DNA from: Meridianimarinicoccus roseus | GTDB taxonomy: Bacteria; Pseudomonadota; Alphaproteobacteria; Rhodobacterales; Rhodobacteraceae | Assembly: GCF_003172915.1 (NCBI RefSeq) | Contig: NZ_QGKU01000031.1 | Span: 1 to 64,000 of the forward strand | Length of the DNA stretch: 64,000 bases | Reading direction: 5' to 3' | In this document: in pieces, positions 8,841-17,869 of the stretch | Numbering within the stretch: the stretch's first letter is position 1 | Layout: every line of letters starts with the position of its first letter | Translations under genes and position numbers: made by a program | The notes under the pieces: model-generated | Told to the model about the DNA's origin: nothing | The model's database searches: none | What the model saw: the letters and a program-made list of their open reading frames with translations, nothing else

Positions 8841-11800
8841 TCAGCCGCCCACCGACCACCAGCCGCGTTTCTTCGGCTTGGCGGGGGCGTCCGGCACCTG
8901 GGCCATGTCTTCAACGCCGCCGTCCTGCGCCGCCAATGCGTCATCCGGCTGCTCGGTCACAACCGTTTCCGCCTCAGGGGTCGGAATTTCGTCGGCGTCT
9001 GCGATCACGGTGCCCTCGTCGTCGGCGGCAGGGATCGGGGCAGCGTCCGCCGCCCCGCTTTCCGGCAGGTCGCTTTCGATCGGCGCGTCGGGGTCGCCAA
9101 ACTCGGCCTCGGGTTCGGCGGCAGTGCTTTCGTCATGAATTACCGCGTCCACCGCGGCAGGCGCGTCGGCGTCCATCTGGGGGGCGGGATCGGCTGCCGC
9201 TTCAACGGTGGCAGAAGGTTCCTGATCCATAACCGGTAGATCGTCCGCCGGGGCCGCGGCGACAGCATCTCCCGCCACGTCGGCTGGTGCAGTGCCTTCA
9301 TCCGCACCGCTTCCTACATCGGCAGAAGAGTCGTCCTGCCCGTTCGCCTGCCCGTCTGTCGGTTCGACGGAACGGTCGTTGGCCTGCCCGTCTGCCGTTG
9401 CGTCGTTGCCGGTATCGTCGGTGCTATCGCTGCCGCCTTCATCGCCCTTGCCGCCGCGCCGACGCCGACGCCGACGCCGCTTTTTCTTCGGCTTGCCATC
9501 GTCGTCCTCGCCGCGCGGCTCCTTCGGCGTTTCGGTCCGCGCATCGCTGCGCGCCTCGGCCTCCGGCGCCTCCGGTGCTTCCTCGGCATCCGCCTCGATG
9601 TCCTCGAGATCCTCCTCGGGCATCTGCGACATGTCGATGGAGATCACAGGCGCGACCTGTTCGACCTTGCGGGTCGCGGTCTTGAACTTCTCTACAGAGA
9701 AGTCGGGACTGATCAGATGCATGTCTGCCTCGACCCGCACGGCCATGCCATAGCGCATCTCGATCCGCGCGATGTGTTCGCGCTTCTCGTTGATTAGGTA
9801 GTTGGCGATCGCGATGGGCGCCTTGACCAGCACTTCGCCCGACCGGTTACGCACACCCTCTTCCTCAAGCTCGCGCAGGATCGACAACGCGAGGTTGTCG
9901 TCGGACCGCACCAGACCGGTGCCGTGGCAATGCGGGCACGGTTTCGTCGTCGCCTCGATCATGCCGGGGCGCAGGCGCTGGCGGGACATTTCAAGAAGGC
10001 CGAAGCCCGAAATGCGGCCCATCTGGATGCGTGCGCGGTCGGTCTTCAGCTTGTCTTTCAGGCGCTTCTCGACGGCGGCGTTATTCTTGCGCTCGTCCAT
10101 GTCGATGAAGTCGATCACGATCAGCCCGGCAAGGTCGCGCAAACGCATCTGGCGGGCCACTTCCTCGGCGGCCTCCAGGTTGGTCTTCAGGGCCGTCTCC
10201 TCGATGGAGCCTTCCTTGGTCGACTTGCCCGAGTTCACGTCCACCGCGACAAGCGCCTCGGTCACGCCGATCACGATGTACCCACCTGATTTCAGGCGAA
10301 CCGTCGGATTGAACATCTCCGACAGGTAGCTTTCCACCTGGTAGCGCGCGAACAGCGGCTGGGTTTCGGCATAGGGTTTCACGTTCTTGGCGTGGGACGG
10401 CATGATCATCTTCATGAAGTCCTTGGCGGTGCGATACCCCGCCTCGCCTTCCACGAAGACCTCGTCGATGTCGCGGTTATAGAGATCGCGGATCGACCGC
10501 TTGATCAGGTCGCCCTCGGCATAGATCGCGGCGGGCGCGACCGATTTCAGCGTCAGCTCGCGGATCTGTTCCCAAAGCCGCTGCAGATACTCGTAGTCGC
10601 GTTTGATCTCGGCCTTGGTGCGCTTGGCGCCGGCCGTGCGCACGATCAGCCCCGCACCACGCGGTACGTCGATCTCTGCCGCGATCTGCTTGAGCTTCTT
10701 GCGGTCCTGCACATTGGTGATCTTGCGGCTGATCCCGCCGCCGCGCGCCGTGTTGGGCATCAGCACGCAATAGCGGCCTGCCAGCGAAAGATAGGTCGTC
10801 AGCGCGGCGCCCTTGTTGCCGCGTTCTTCCTTGACCACCTGCACCAGCATGATCTGGCGGACCTTGATGACCTCCTGGATCTTGTAGCGGCGCGGGCGCG
10901 GCTTGCGCGGCGGGCGGATATCCTCGGGCGTGTCGTCGTCGGCGACCGACTCGATCATCCTGTCCTCGGCGGCGTCATCCGCGTCGTCAGCATCCTCGTC
11001 GTCGTCCTCGTCGGACGCGGCGAGGGGGCGTTCGTCCTCATCGTCGGCCGCATCCACATCGCCGTGGACCACTGCATCGGGACCGTCATGGCGCGCGGCC
11101 ATCGTCGTCGGGGGCGTGTCGTCGTCGTCAGGGGTTTCCTGCGGCGCGTCGTCGGCTGCGGTTTCGGCGTCAGATGCAGGTGCGTCCTCGGCATTGGCGG
11201 ATTGCGTGTCAGGAGCGTCCTGGGGCGCTTCGGACGCGGTTTGCGCAGCCCCTGCGTCGTCGGCCGGGGCCTCCGCAGCATCCTCCTGCGCGGCGACCTC
11301 GGCGAGGTCGGCATTCGGGCGGCGCTGGACGCCGGGATCGTTCATGTCCTCGACCTCGGCGGTTGCAGCTTCCGCCTCGCCATCGCCCAGATCGACCATT
11401 TCCATGCCGGGGATGCTTTGCGCGGGCACGCCGGGCGCGTCGCCCTCTTGCCCGTCCGTCGAATCCTCCGCCTGATCGTCCGTCTGGGCTTCGCCATCAC
11501 GGCCACGATCGGACCGACTGCGGCGCGAGCGGGACCGGCGCGGCTTGCCGCCCGCCTTGTCCCCCGATTTCTCGGCGGATTTCTCGGCCGGATCGGCGTC
11601 GTCATCGTCCCGCTGCGACTGGTCATAGGCCAGTTCCTCGGCCATGAGCGCCTCGCGGTCGGCGACCGGGATCTGGTAGTAGTCGGGATGGATCTCGCTG
11701 AACGCGAGGAATCCGTGCCGGTTGCCGCCGTAATCGACGAAAGCCGCCTGAAGCGACGGTTCGACCCGTGTTACCTTTGCAAGGTAGATGTTGCCGGCAA

Positions 11801-11912
11801 GTTGGCGTTTGTTCTCGGACTCGAAGTCGAATTCCTCGACCTTGTTTCCGTCGACCACGACCACGCGGGTTTCTTCCGCATGGGTCGCATCGATAAGCAT
11901 TTTCTTGGCCAT
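8841..11912 (-). CDS. rne: Ribonuclease E (RNase E/G family)
   Basis: Endoribonuclease of 1023 residues, the core of the RNA degradosome. The N-terminus MAKKMLIDATHAEETRVV begins an S1 domain. After ETHE-like SEIHPDYYQIP it is interrupted by about 280 residues of acidic, Ser/Arg-rich sequence typical of alphaproteobacterial RNase E but very long here. The catalytic part resumes with GAALTTYLSLAGRYCVLMPN, contains DVNSGKS and VIDFIDM, and ends with the zinc-link CPHCHGTG near residue 660. The C-terminal 300 residues are acidic with one basic KKKRRRRRRRR tract, the probable RNA/partner scaffold. I chose the ATG at 11912 because AAAGAGA precedes it and homology starts there; the open frame runs 100 codons further upstream into the leader. 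Confidence 0.95.
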   Translation of the reverse strand: MAKKMLIDATHAEETRVVVVDGNKVEEFDFESENKRQLAGNIYLAKVTRVEPSLQAAFVDYGGNRHGFLAFSEIHPDYYQIPVADREALMAEELAYDQSQRDDDDADPAEKSAEKSGDKAGGKPRRSRSRRSRSDRGRDGEAQTDDQAEDSTDGQEGDAPGVPAQSIPGMEMVDLGDGEAEAATAEVEDMNDPGVQRRPNADLAEVAAQEDAAEAPADDAGAAQTASEAPQDAPDTQSANAEDAPASDAETAADDAPQETPDDDDTPPTTMAARHDGPDAVVHGDVDAADDEDERPLAASDEDDDEDADDADDAAEDRMIESVADDDTPEDIRPPRKPRPRRYKIQEVIKVRQIMLVQVVKEERGNKGAALTTYLSLAGRYCVLMPNTARGGGISRKITNVQDRKKLKQIAAEIDVPRGAGLIVRTAGAKRTKAEIKRDYEYLQRLWEQIRELTLKSVAPAAIYAEGDLIKRSIRDLYNRDIDEVFVEGEAGYRTAKDFMKMIMPSHAKNVKPYAETQPLFARYQVESYLSEMFNPTVRLKSGGYIVIGVTEALVAVDVNSGKSTKEGSIEETALKTNLEAAEEVARQMRLRDLAGLIVIDFIDMDERKNNAAVEKRLKDKLKTDRARIQMGRISGFGLLEMSRQRLRPGMIEATTKPCPHCHGTGLVRSDDNLALSILRELEEEGVRNRSGEVLVKAPIAIANYLINEKREHIARIEMRYGMAVRVEADMHLISPDFSVEKFKTATRKVEQVAPVISIDMSQMPEEDLEDIEADAEEAPEAPEAEARSDARTETPKEPRGEDDDGKPKKKRRRRRRRRGGKGDEGGSDSTDDTGNDATADGQANDRSVEPTDGQANGQDDSSADVGSGADEGTAPADVAGDAVAAAPADDLPVMDQEPSATVEAAADPAPQMDADAPAAVDAVIHDESTAAEPEAEFGDPDAPIESDLPESGAADAAPIPAADDEGTVIADADEIPTPEAETVVTEQPDDALAAQDGGVEDMAQVPDAPAKPKKRGWWSVGG

Positions 11913-12282
11913 GAAGTCTCTTTGCACCTGCGCAACCGGGGCGGCGGCCTCTCGGGTCCGGAGCCGGGTTGGGGGTGTCTTGCTGCGGCGAGGAAACCGG
12001 AGGCGTCTGCCCGCGCCATGCAGAGCGGCCTTGGGGCCGGTGCTGCTGCGGTGACTGTCCGTTCGGGTTCCATCGCGGTCTGATCCTAAGGCACGGAAGC
12101 CGTGCCTGTGATTGATCCGGTGCCTTTCGGCTATCCGGGGTGTCGTGCCCCGCATCGGGGCGTCTTTCGTCTGCCGGACAGGTGGCGGCCGTGTGTCGCC
12201 GGACCCGCCCACGGCAGGGAAATCTTCAGGGCAGACGTGCTGCCATGTTCCGTCATTAAACCCGCCAAGGGTGAAATGACAA
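11913..12282 (-). promoter_or_regulatory. rne promoter and long 5' leader
   Basis: About 340 nt of gene-free sequence precede rne. A likely sigma-70 promoter on the minus strand has -35 TTGTCA (12282-12277) and -10 TTTAAT (12260-12255) with a 16-bp spacer, placing the transcript start near 12248. The leader can form a hairpin, GCCCC/GGGGC with a five-base loop, at 12047-12061 plus other GC stems. In other bacteria RNase E limits its own synthesis by cutting its leader; the length and structure here fit that, but it is inference. The rest, up to dctD at 12333, holds nothing else I can name. Confidence 0.55.
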
Positions 12283-12332
12283 TGGCAATTGCGAATTAAC
12301 GGCGCGCAGGGCCGCCCCGCGCGACTACACGC

Positions 12333-13664
12333 TCAGGTATAGTCGCTGCGTACAAGCCCGTATTTCGCCATCTTCTCGTTCAGGGTGCGGCGCGGCAGAC
12401 AAAGCTCTTCCATGACCTTGGCGACAGACCCCTGATGGCGGCGCATCGTGTTGTCGATCAGCATCCTCTCGAACGCCTCGACATACTCCTTCAGCGGTTT
12501 GCCCTCCTGTGTGACCTGCGTGACCGGCAGCGCCACCGCGTCGTTGTCGGAAATCAGCAGCGACGTGATCGACCCGCCACCGCGGCGGCTTTGCAGCACC
12601 GCGCGTTCGGCCACGTTCATCAACTGGCGCACGTTGCCCGGCCAGGGCGCCTGTAAAAGCTGCGCGGCCTCCTGCGGGCTGACATGCGGCGCGGGGGCGC
12701 CGTACTCCTCGGAAAAATTCTGCGTGAACTCGCCGAACAGCAACAGGATGTCGTCGCCGCGCTCGCGCAGCGGGGGCAACGACAGGTGCAGCGCCGACAA
12801 CCGGTGATAGAGGTCCGCGCGCAGATCCTCCGCCGCCTGCCCGGCAGGGGCCTGCGAGCCGCAGATCGAGATGATCCGCGGGCTGCCCGACACCGGCCCC
12901 TCGTCCAGCCAGGACACCAGCCGCGCCTGCGCGGCCGGGGCCAGCGCCTGGACGTCCTCCAGCATCAGAACGCCGTTGCGCGCCTCGACCAGTGCGGGGG
13001 TCGCGGTCTCGCCGCCCTCGCCGCCGCCGAAGATGCGGGCGATCTGCCCGGCCTCGTCATGCTCGCCGCAGAACACCTGCACCAGCGGCCGCGTCGCGCG
13101 GGCCCCCACTGCGTGCAGCGCCCGTGCCACCAGCGTCTTGCCGGTGCCGGTCTCGCCGTCGATCAGCACGGGCGCGTCGGCCTGTGCCAGATCGAGTATG
13201 TCCTCGCGCAGGCGCACCATTGCCGGGCTGTCGCCGATCAGCCGGGTCGCGGCAGCATCGCCGCTGGCCAGTTCGTTGCGCAGCGCGCGGTTTTCCAACG
13301 CCAGCTTTCGGGCGCTGCAGGCCCGCTGCACGATGTCGGTCATCTGTTCGGGATCGAACGGCTTTTCCAGAAAGTCGAAGGCGCCGACGCGCATCGCCTC
13401 CACCGCCATCGGCACATCACCATGTCCGGTGATCAGGACCACCGGCAGCGCGCTGTCGTGGTGCATCAACCGCTTGAGGAAGGTCATCCCGTCGATCTCG
13501 GGCATCCGGATGTCGGACAGAACCACGCCGGGATAGCCCGGCCCGACCACCTTGAGCGCGTCGCGCGCGCTGGCGAAGGTTTCGGTCTCGTATCCGGACA
13601 GGACCAGCCATTGGCTGATCGACTGCCGCATGTCCAACTCGTCGTCCACGATCGCAACCTTCAT
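12333..13664 (-). CDS. dctD: DctD-like response regulator without GAFTGA loop
   Basis: Response regulator of 443 residues, partner of the sensor kinase gene upstream. A receiver domain covers residues 1-120, with phospho-acceptor Asp51 in VVLSDIRMPEIDG and K101 in FLEKPF. An AAA+ domain follows with Walker A GETGTGKT (170-177) and Walker B-like GVLMLEDVQ (231-239), then RADLYHRLS and WPGNVRQL. A Fis-type helix-turn-helix (about 405-436) ends it. The sigma-54 contact motif GAFTGA, expected near 210-220, is missing: the stretch reads IARIFGGGEGGETATPALVE. It may therefore act without sigma-54, as the NtrC of Rhodobacter capsulatus does (known precedent). C4-dicarboxylate control is the family role; no dct transporter lies in the window. 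Confidence 0.82.
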   Translation of the reverse strand: MKVAIVDDELDMRQSISQWLVLSGYETETFASARDALKVVGPGYPGVVLSDIRMPEIDGMTFLKRLMHHDSALPVVLITGHGDVPMAVEAMRVGAFDFLEKPFDPEQMTDIVQRACSARKLALENRALRNELASGDAAATRLIGDSPAMVRLREDILDLAQADAPVLIDGETGTGKTLVARALHAVGARATRPLVQVFCGEHDEAGQIARIFGGGEGGETATPALVEARNGVLMLEDVQALAPAAQARLVSWLDEGPVSGSPRIISICGSQAPAGQAAEDLRADLYHRLSALHLSLPPLRERGDDILLLFGEFTQNFSEEYGAPAPHVSPQEAAQLLQAPWPGNVRQLMNVAERAVLQSRRGGGSITSLLISDNDAVALPVTQVTQEGKPLKEYVEAFERMLIDNTMRRHQGSVAKVMEELCLPRRTLNEKMAKYGLVRSDYT

Positions 13665-13688
13665 CGGCTTTCGTCCTTCGTTGTCATG

Positions 13689-15446
13689 TCATTGTGCCGC
13701 GATGCTGTCGTCGCCGAAGCGCGGCAGGCGCATTTCGAACACCGCGCCGCCTTCCGGCCGGTTTCGCGCGGTCAGGCGGCCGCCCAGTTCGGCCACGATG
13801 CTGCTGGAGATCGCCAGCCCCAGCCCCAATCCGTCGCCCGCGGCCTTGGTCGTGTAGAACGGTTCGAACAGCGCCTCGAGATCGGCGATGCCGCTGCCAT
13901 TGTCGAGCACCGACAAGGTAACCTGATCGCCCGCAACGAGAATGATGTCGATCTGCGGATCGGGCTGCCCGCGCGTGGCGTCCACCGCGTTGCGCAGCAG
14001 GTTCACGATCACCTGTTCCAGCCGGAACTGTTCACCCAGAACGTCCACCGCCGTGTCGGGGCGGCTCACGGTCAGGCCAATGGCACGCTGGCGGAACTGC
14101 GGCTCCATCATCGCGAGCGAACTGTCCACCGCCGCGCGCAGGTCCACCCGTCGGGTCGCCTCGTCGCCCTTGCTGGCATAGGACTTCAACTGCCGCGTGA
14201 TTGCCGCCATCCGGTCGATCAGGTCGTTGATCCGCTGGAAGCTGACAATCGCCTCTTCGCTCCGCTGGCGGCGCACCAGCAGCCGCGCGCCGGCAAGGTA
14301 GGTCTTCATCGCGGCCAGTGGCTGGTTCAGTTCGTGGCTGACCGCCGCCGACATCTCGCCGAGTGCGGCCAGCTTGGACGACTGCGCGATGGTTTGCTCA
14401 GCCACTTCGAGGTTCTTCTCGGCCTTCTGGCGTTCCGCGATCTCGCGCTGGAGCAGCAGGTTCAGCTTGCGCAGTTCGGCCGACTCGCGCTGCAGGCGCA
14501 GCGACCGGCGTTCGGCCGCGCGCGAGGTCAGGTAGAACAGGCCCGCCGCGAGGATCGCGAAGGCCATCACCTGCACCGCGACCACCGACGCCACCCGCTC
14601 GCGCACCGGCGTGTAGGTGGAAAAACTGATGATCCGCCAGCCCTGGAACGGGATGCGCGCCTCGCTGCGCATCACCGATTGCCCGTCGAGCACGCTGTTC
14701 TCCGGATCGAACACGTCCGTGCGCGCGCGCAGGGCACGGATCAGCGCGTTCTTGGGCGGCTCCTGTGCCAGCGCCTCGGCCTCGGTCTTTCCGCGCCAGC
14801 GCGGTTCGGTGGTCAGCAGCACCACATCGTTGCTGTCCTTCACGATCACCGCTTCACTGATCCCGTCCCAGCTGCGTTCGTACTTGAACAGGTCCACTTC
14901 CACGGTGATGAGGCCGAGCAATTCACCCGCGCGGGTCAGCTTGCGCGAATAGACGAAAAGCGGGCGCCCGGATTCGCCGAAGATGGAGGTGAAGACCGTC
15001 GTGTCGGCGCGCAGTGCGTCAACGACATACGGCATGTTGCGATGGTCCTTGCCAAGATCCACCCGGTCGGACGAAGCGACGGTCCGCCCGTCGCGGTCCA
15101 GAAGCATCAGCCGCGCCACGCCGATCTCGTCGCGGTATTCGATCAGGCGCTGCGAGCTTTGCGAGTAGTCCCGCGATTCCAGCGCAGAGGACAGCAGCGG
15201 GTCGCGTGCCAGAAGCTGCGGCACGATGGAACTGCGGCGCAATTCGCTCATGACGTTGCCGGCGAACAGAGTCAGACGCAATTCGGCCTGGTTGCGGATC
15301 GCCTCGGTGCGGCGTTCGCCCAGCACGATGATCGTCACGGCGATGACCACCAGCGCCACAAGCACCAGCGCGACGAAGGTCAGCCGCTGGCGCAGCCGCC
15401 GCGGCAGGGGGTAGCCGTCCTCGTCCTGTGGCGAAGCATCGATCAT
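13689..15446 (-). CDS. dctB: DctB-like sensor histidine kinase
   Basis: Membrane-bound histidine kinase of 585 residues. The first transmembrane segment is at about 22-42 (FVALVLVALVVIAVTIIVLG). A periplasmic double-PAS/Cache sensor region runs to about 290, then a second segment (VVAVQVMAFAILAAGLFYL), a coiled-coil linker rich in Leu, Arg and Glu, a dimerisation domain with the phospho-acceptor His in AAVSHELNQPLAAMKTYL, and an ATPase domain with VNLLRNAVDA, VLDNGSGI and GDGLGLGLAI. This is the DctB layout; DctB proteins sense C4-dicarboxylates directly. It precedes the regulator gene by 24 bases. Signal identity is inferred from family only. Confidence 0.88.
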   Translation of the reverse strand: MIDASPQDEDGYPLPRRLRQRLTFVALVLVALVVIAVTIIVLGERRTEAIRNQAELRLTLFAGNVMSELRRSSIVPQLLARDPLLSSALESRDYSQSSQRLIEYRDEIGVARLMLLDRDGRTVASSDRVDLGKDHRNMPYVVDALRADTTVFTSIFGESGRPLFVYSRKLTRAGELLGLITVEVDLFKYERSWDGISEAVIVKDSNDVVLLTTEPRWRGKTEAEALAQEPPKNALIRALRARTDVFDPENSVLDGQSVMRSEARIPFQGWRIISFSTYTPVRERVASVVAVQVMAFAILAAGLFYLTSRAAERRSLRLQRESAELRKLNLLLQREIAERQKAEKNLEVAEQTIAQSSKLAALGEMSAAVSHELNQPLAAMKTYLAGARLLVRRQRSEEAIVSFQRINDLIDRMAAITRQLKSYASKGDEATRRVDLRAAVDSSLAMMEPQFRQRAIGLTVSRPDTAVDVLGEQFRLEQVIVNLLRNAVDATRGQPDPQIDIILVAGDQVTLSVLDNGSGIADLEALFEPFYTTKAAGDGLGLGLAISSSIVAELGGRLTARNRPEGGAVFEMRLPRFGDDSIAAQ

Positions 15447-15581
15447 TCTGCAGCGTGCCCCTGACCCGCACCGATTGCCAGACCAATGTGGCGGGCGAAC
15501 CCCGGTCCGGCAAGGCTCCGCCGATGCCGCAGCGTCGCTCTGGCGGTGCGGCGCCGATCCGCGCCCGTCAGGCCGGACCGG

Positions 15582-16250
15582 TCACGCGACCTGCAGCGCG
15601 CCCGCCACCGCCGCGAACAGCACCGCACCATCCGTGCCGCCCTGCAGCGGGTCGATGGCCCGTTCGGGGTGCGGCATCAGCCCGAGCACGCGGCGGTTTT
15701 CCGACACGATACCCGCGATATCGCCAGCCGATCCGTTGGGATTTTCGGCATAGCGGAAAGCGATCCGGTCCTCGCCCTCGAGACGGGCCAGCGTGTCGGG
15801 ATCGGCGAAATAGTTGCCGTCGTGATGCGCGATGGGGAAGGTCACCTCCGCGCCCCTCTCGAACCCGCCGGTAAACGGGCTGTCGGTGGTGCCGACGCGC
15901 AGCACGGTCGGCTTGCACAGGAATTTCAGCCCGGCATTGCGCATCAGCGCACCGGGCAGCAACTCCGCCTCCAGAAGCACCTGGAAGCCGTTGCAGATGC
16001 CCAGCACCATCCCGCCGCGTTCCGCATGGGCGACCACCGCCCGGCAGATCGGCGAGCGCGCGGCGATGGCCCCGCAGCGCAGGTAGTCACCGAAAGAAAA
16101 CCCGCCCGGCAGTCCGACGATGTCGATGCCGTCCGGAAGGGCCGTGTCCTTGTGCCAGACCATCACGGGTTCCACCCCGGCGGCGCGAAATGCGACAGCC
16201 AGGTCGCGGTCGCAGTTCGACCCGGGGAAGACGATCACAGCGGCGCGCAT
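15582..16250 (-). CDS. purQ: Phosphoribosylformylglycinamidine synthase subunit PurQ
   Basis: Glutamine amidotransferase subunit of FGAM synthase, 222 residues, supplying ammonia for the fourth step of purine synthesis. The class I triad is visible: the nucleophile Cys in [18 protein letters not shown] and the His/Glu pair in [10 protein letters not shown]. The N-terminus [19 protein letters not shown] is typical. The start at 16250 overlaps the last base of purS (TGATG), so the two subunits are translationally coupled. Its partners are PurS, encoded next to it, and PurL, which is not in this window. Confidence 0.96.
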   Translation of the reverse strand: MRAAVIVFPGSNCDRDLAVAFRAAGVEPVMVWHKDTALPDGIDIVGLPGGFSFGDYLRCGAIAARSPICRAVVAHAERGGMVLGICNGFQVLLEAELLPGALMRNAGLKFLCKPTVLRVGTTDSPFTGGFERGAEVTFPIAHHDGNYFADPDTLARLEGEDRIAFRYAENPNGSAGDIAGIVSENRRVLGLMPHPERAIDPLQGGTDGAVLFAAVAGALQVA

Positions 16251-16489
16251 CAGGCGATCTCGATCCGGTAGCTTTCGATCACCGTGTTGGCGAGCAGCTT
16301 CTCGCACATCCGGCGCACCTGGGCCTCGGCCTCGGCCGTGTCGCCATCGGCCAGATCCAGTTCAATCACCTTGCCCTGCCGAACGCCTTCGACCCCGCCG
16401 AAGCCCAGAGCGCCAAGCGCGTGGCGCACCGCCTCTCCCTGCGGGTCGAGGACGCCGGGTTTGAGCATCACATGCACGACAGCTTTCAT
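16250..16489 (-). CDS. purS: Phosphoribosylformylglycinamidine synthase subunit PurS
   Basis: Small subunit (79 residues) of the three-part FGAM synthase PurSQL, which links PurQ to PurL. The sequence [20 protein letters not shown] followed by [12 protein letters not shown] is the family hallmark. I chose the ATG at 16489, preceded by AAAGGACC, which gives the normal length; the open frame extends 58 codons upstream into the purC end. It lies 14 bases after purC and overlaps purQ by one base, forming a purC-purS-purQ operon. Confidence 0.95.
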   Translation of the reverse strand: MKAVVHVMLKPGVLDPQGEAVRHALGALGFGGVEGVRQGKVIELDLADGDTAEAEAQVRRMCEKLLANTVIESYRIEIA

Positions 16490-16503
16490 CGGCGGCGGTC
16501 CTT

Positions 16504-17265
16504 TCAGTTGATCAGCGTCGGCCGGGTGATCGGCTGCGCGTTCTTGGGCAGCACGCCGAGGCGCCGCGCGAGTTCGGTATAGGCATCGGCTAGGTTGCCC
16601 AGATCCTGACGGAAAACGTCCTTGTCCAGCTTCTGGCCGGTCTTGATATCCCACAGGCGGCAACTGTCGGGGCTGATCTCGTCCGCGACGATCAGACGGT
16701 GGAAGTCGTTGTCCCAGATCCGGCCGATCTCTATCTTGAAATCCACCAGCCGGATGCCGACCCCCATGAACACACCCGACAGGAAGTCGTTCACCCGCAG
16801 CGCCAGCGCCACCATGTCGTCCATATCCTGCTGGCTGGCCCAGCCAAAGGCGGCGATGTGCTCCTCCGTGACCAGCGGGTCGCCCAGCTTGTCATCCTTG
16901 TAGTAGAACTCCACCACCGGGCGCGGCAACACATGCCCCTCGGCGATCCCGAGCCGCTTGCTCATGGATCCTGCGGCACGGTTTCGCACCACGACTTCCA
17001 GCGGGATGATCTCCACTTGCCGGATCAGCTGCTCGCGCATGTTGATGCGACGAATGAAATGGGTCGGAACGCCGATGTCGTTCAACCCCGTCATGAAGAA
17101 TTCGGACAGCCGGTTGTTCAGCACCCCCTTGCCTTCGATCACGTCATGCTTCTGCGCGTTGAAGGCGGTGGCGTCGTCCTTGAAATATTGAACCAGAGTA
17201 CCCGGTTCCGGGCCTTCATAGAGGATCTTGGCCTTGCCTTCGTACACTTTTTTGCGGCGTGCCAT
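16504..17265 (-). CDS. purC: SAICAR synthetase
   Basis: Phosphoribosylaminoimidazole-succinocarboxamide synthase, 253 residues, joins CAIR and aspartate with ATP in purine synthesis. The N-terminus [20 protein letters not shown] carries the ATP-binding KxYEGKAK motif, followed by [15 protein letters not shown] and the signature DFKIEIGR. The start at 17265 is preceded by CGGAGACA. The open frame continues 100 codons upstream but without family sequence. First gene of purC-purS-purQ; divergent from the ATP synthase zeta gene. Confidence 0.96.
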   Translation of the reverse strand: MARRKKVYEGKAKILYEGPEPGTLVQYFKDDATAFNAQKHDVIEGKGVLNNRLSEFFMTGLNDIGVPTHFIRRINMREQLIRQVEIIPLEVVVRNRAAGSMSKRLGIAEGHVLPRPVVEFYYKDDKLGDPLVTEEHIAAFGWASQQDMDDMVALALRVNDFLSGVFMGVGIRLVDFKIEIGRIWDNDFHRLIVADEISPDSCRLWDIKTGQKLDKDVFRQDLGNLADAYTELARRLGVLPKNAQPITRPTLIN

Positions 17266-17437
17266 GTTGTCTCCGTTCTGGCAAAAGGTGCGCGGAGGCG
17301 CACCGGGAATTTGGCGCATATACGGCAACGGAACAAGTGTCGCAAGAACAGCCCCGCCAAGCCTCTTGCCCGTCCGGGCCCGAGCGACCATAACCGACAC
17401 GCGCCCAAACCGGCCCGAGATTGACAGGAGTACGGCT

Positions 17438-17749
17438 ATGAACACCTTCAAGGATCGCGAGAACGCGTTCGAGAACAAATTCGCCCATGACGAGGAGATG
17501 CAGTTCAAGGCAGTCGCGCGCCGCAACAAGCTGACCGGACTTTGGGCGGCGGAACTTCTGGGCAAGTCCGGCGACGATGCCGCCGCCTATGCCGCAGAGG
17601 TGATCAAGGCAGATTTCGAGGAAGCGGGCCATGACGATGTCGTGCGCAAGCTGATGGGCGATCTCGGCACGCTCGCCGACGAGGCGACGATCCGCGCCAA
17701 GATGGAAGAGATGCTGACCGTCGCAAAGGCCCAACTGGCGGACGAATAG
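17438..17749 (+). CDS. F-ATP synthase inhibitor, zeta subunit (DUF1476)
   Basis: Protein of 103 residues of the DUF1476 family, identified in Paracoccus denitrificans as the zeta subunit that blocks ATP hydrolysis by the alphaproteobacterial F1-ATPase. The conserved N-terminus, [20 protein letters not shown], is the inhibitory segment, followed by [14 protein letters not shown] and a four-helix body. The ATG at 17438 follows GACAGGAG. The gene is divergent from purC and lies upstream of a methyltransferase gene. Confidence 0.92.
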   Translation: MNTFKDRENAFENKFAHDEEMQFKAVARRNKLTGLWAAELLGKSGDDAAAYAAEVIKADFEEAGHDDVVRKLMGDLGTLADEATIRAKMEEMLTVAKAQLADE

Positions 17750-17793
17750 CGCCGCCGCGCACCCGGCACGCACCGCCGGGCCACGCCCTGCGC

Positions 17794-17812
17794 CGCCCGG
17801 ATTCGCCGGGCG
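17794..17812. terminator. GC hairpin after zeta gene, possible terminator
   Basis: CGCCCGG at 17794-17800 and CCGGGCG at 17806-17812 form a perfect 7-bp stem with an ATTCG loop, 44 bases after the zeta gene stop. No run of T follows, so an intrinsic terminator is not proven; it may only separate this gene from the next. Confidence 0.35.
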
Positions 17813-17869
17813 CCGCCCCAATTCCGCCGCGCGCTGGACGTCCGGCGCTCCCGCTGGCAAGGTTCTCCC

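Noticed and set aside
12684-15464. Plus-strand open frame of 926 codons opposite dctD-dctB
   Set aside because: Antisense shadow of two well-defined genes; composition is typical of the reverse of GC-rich coding DNA.
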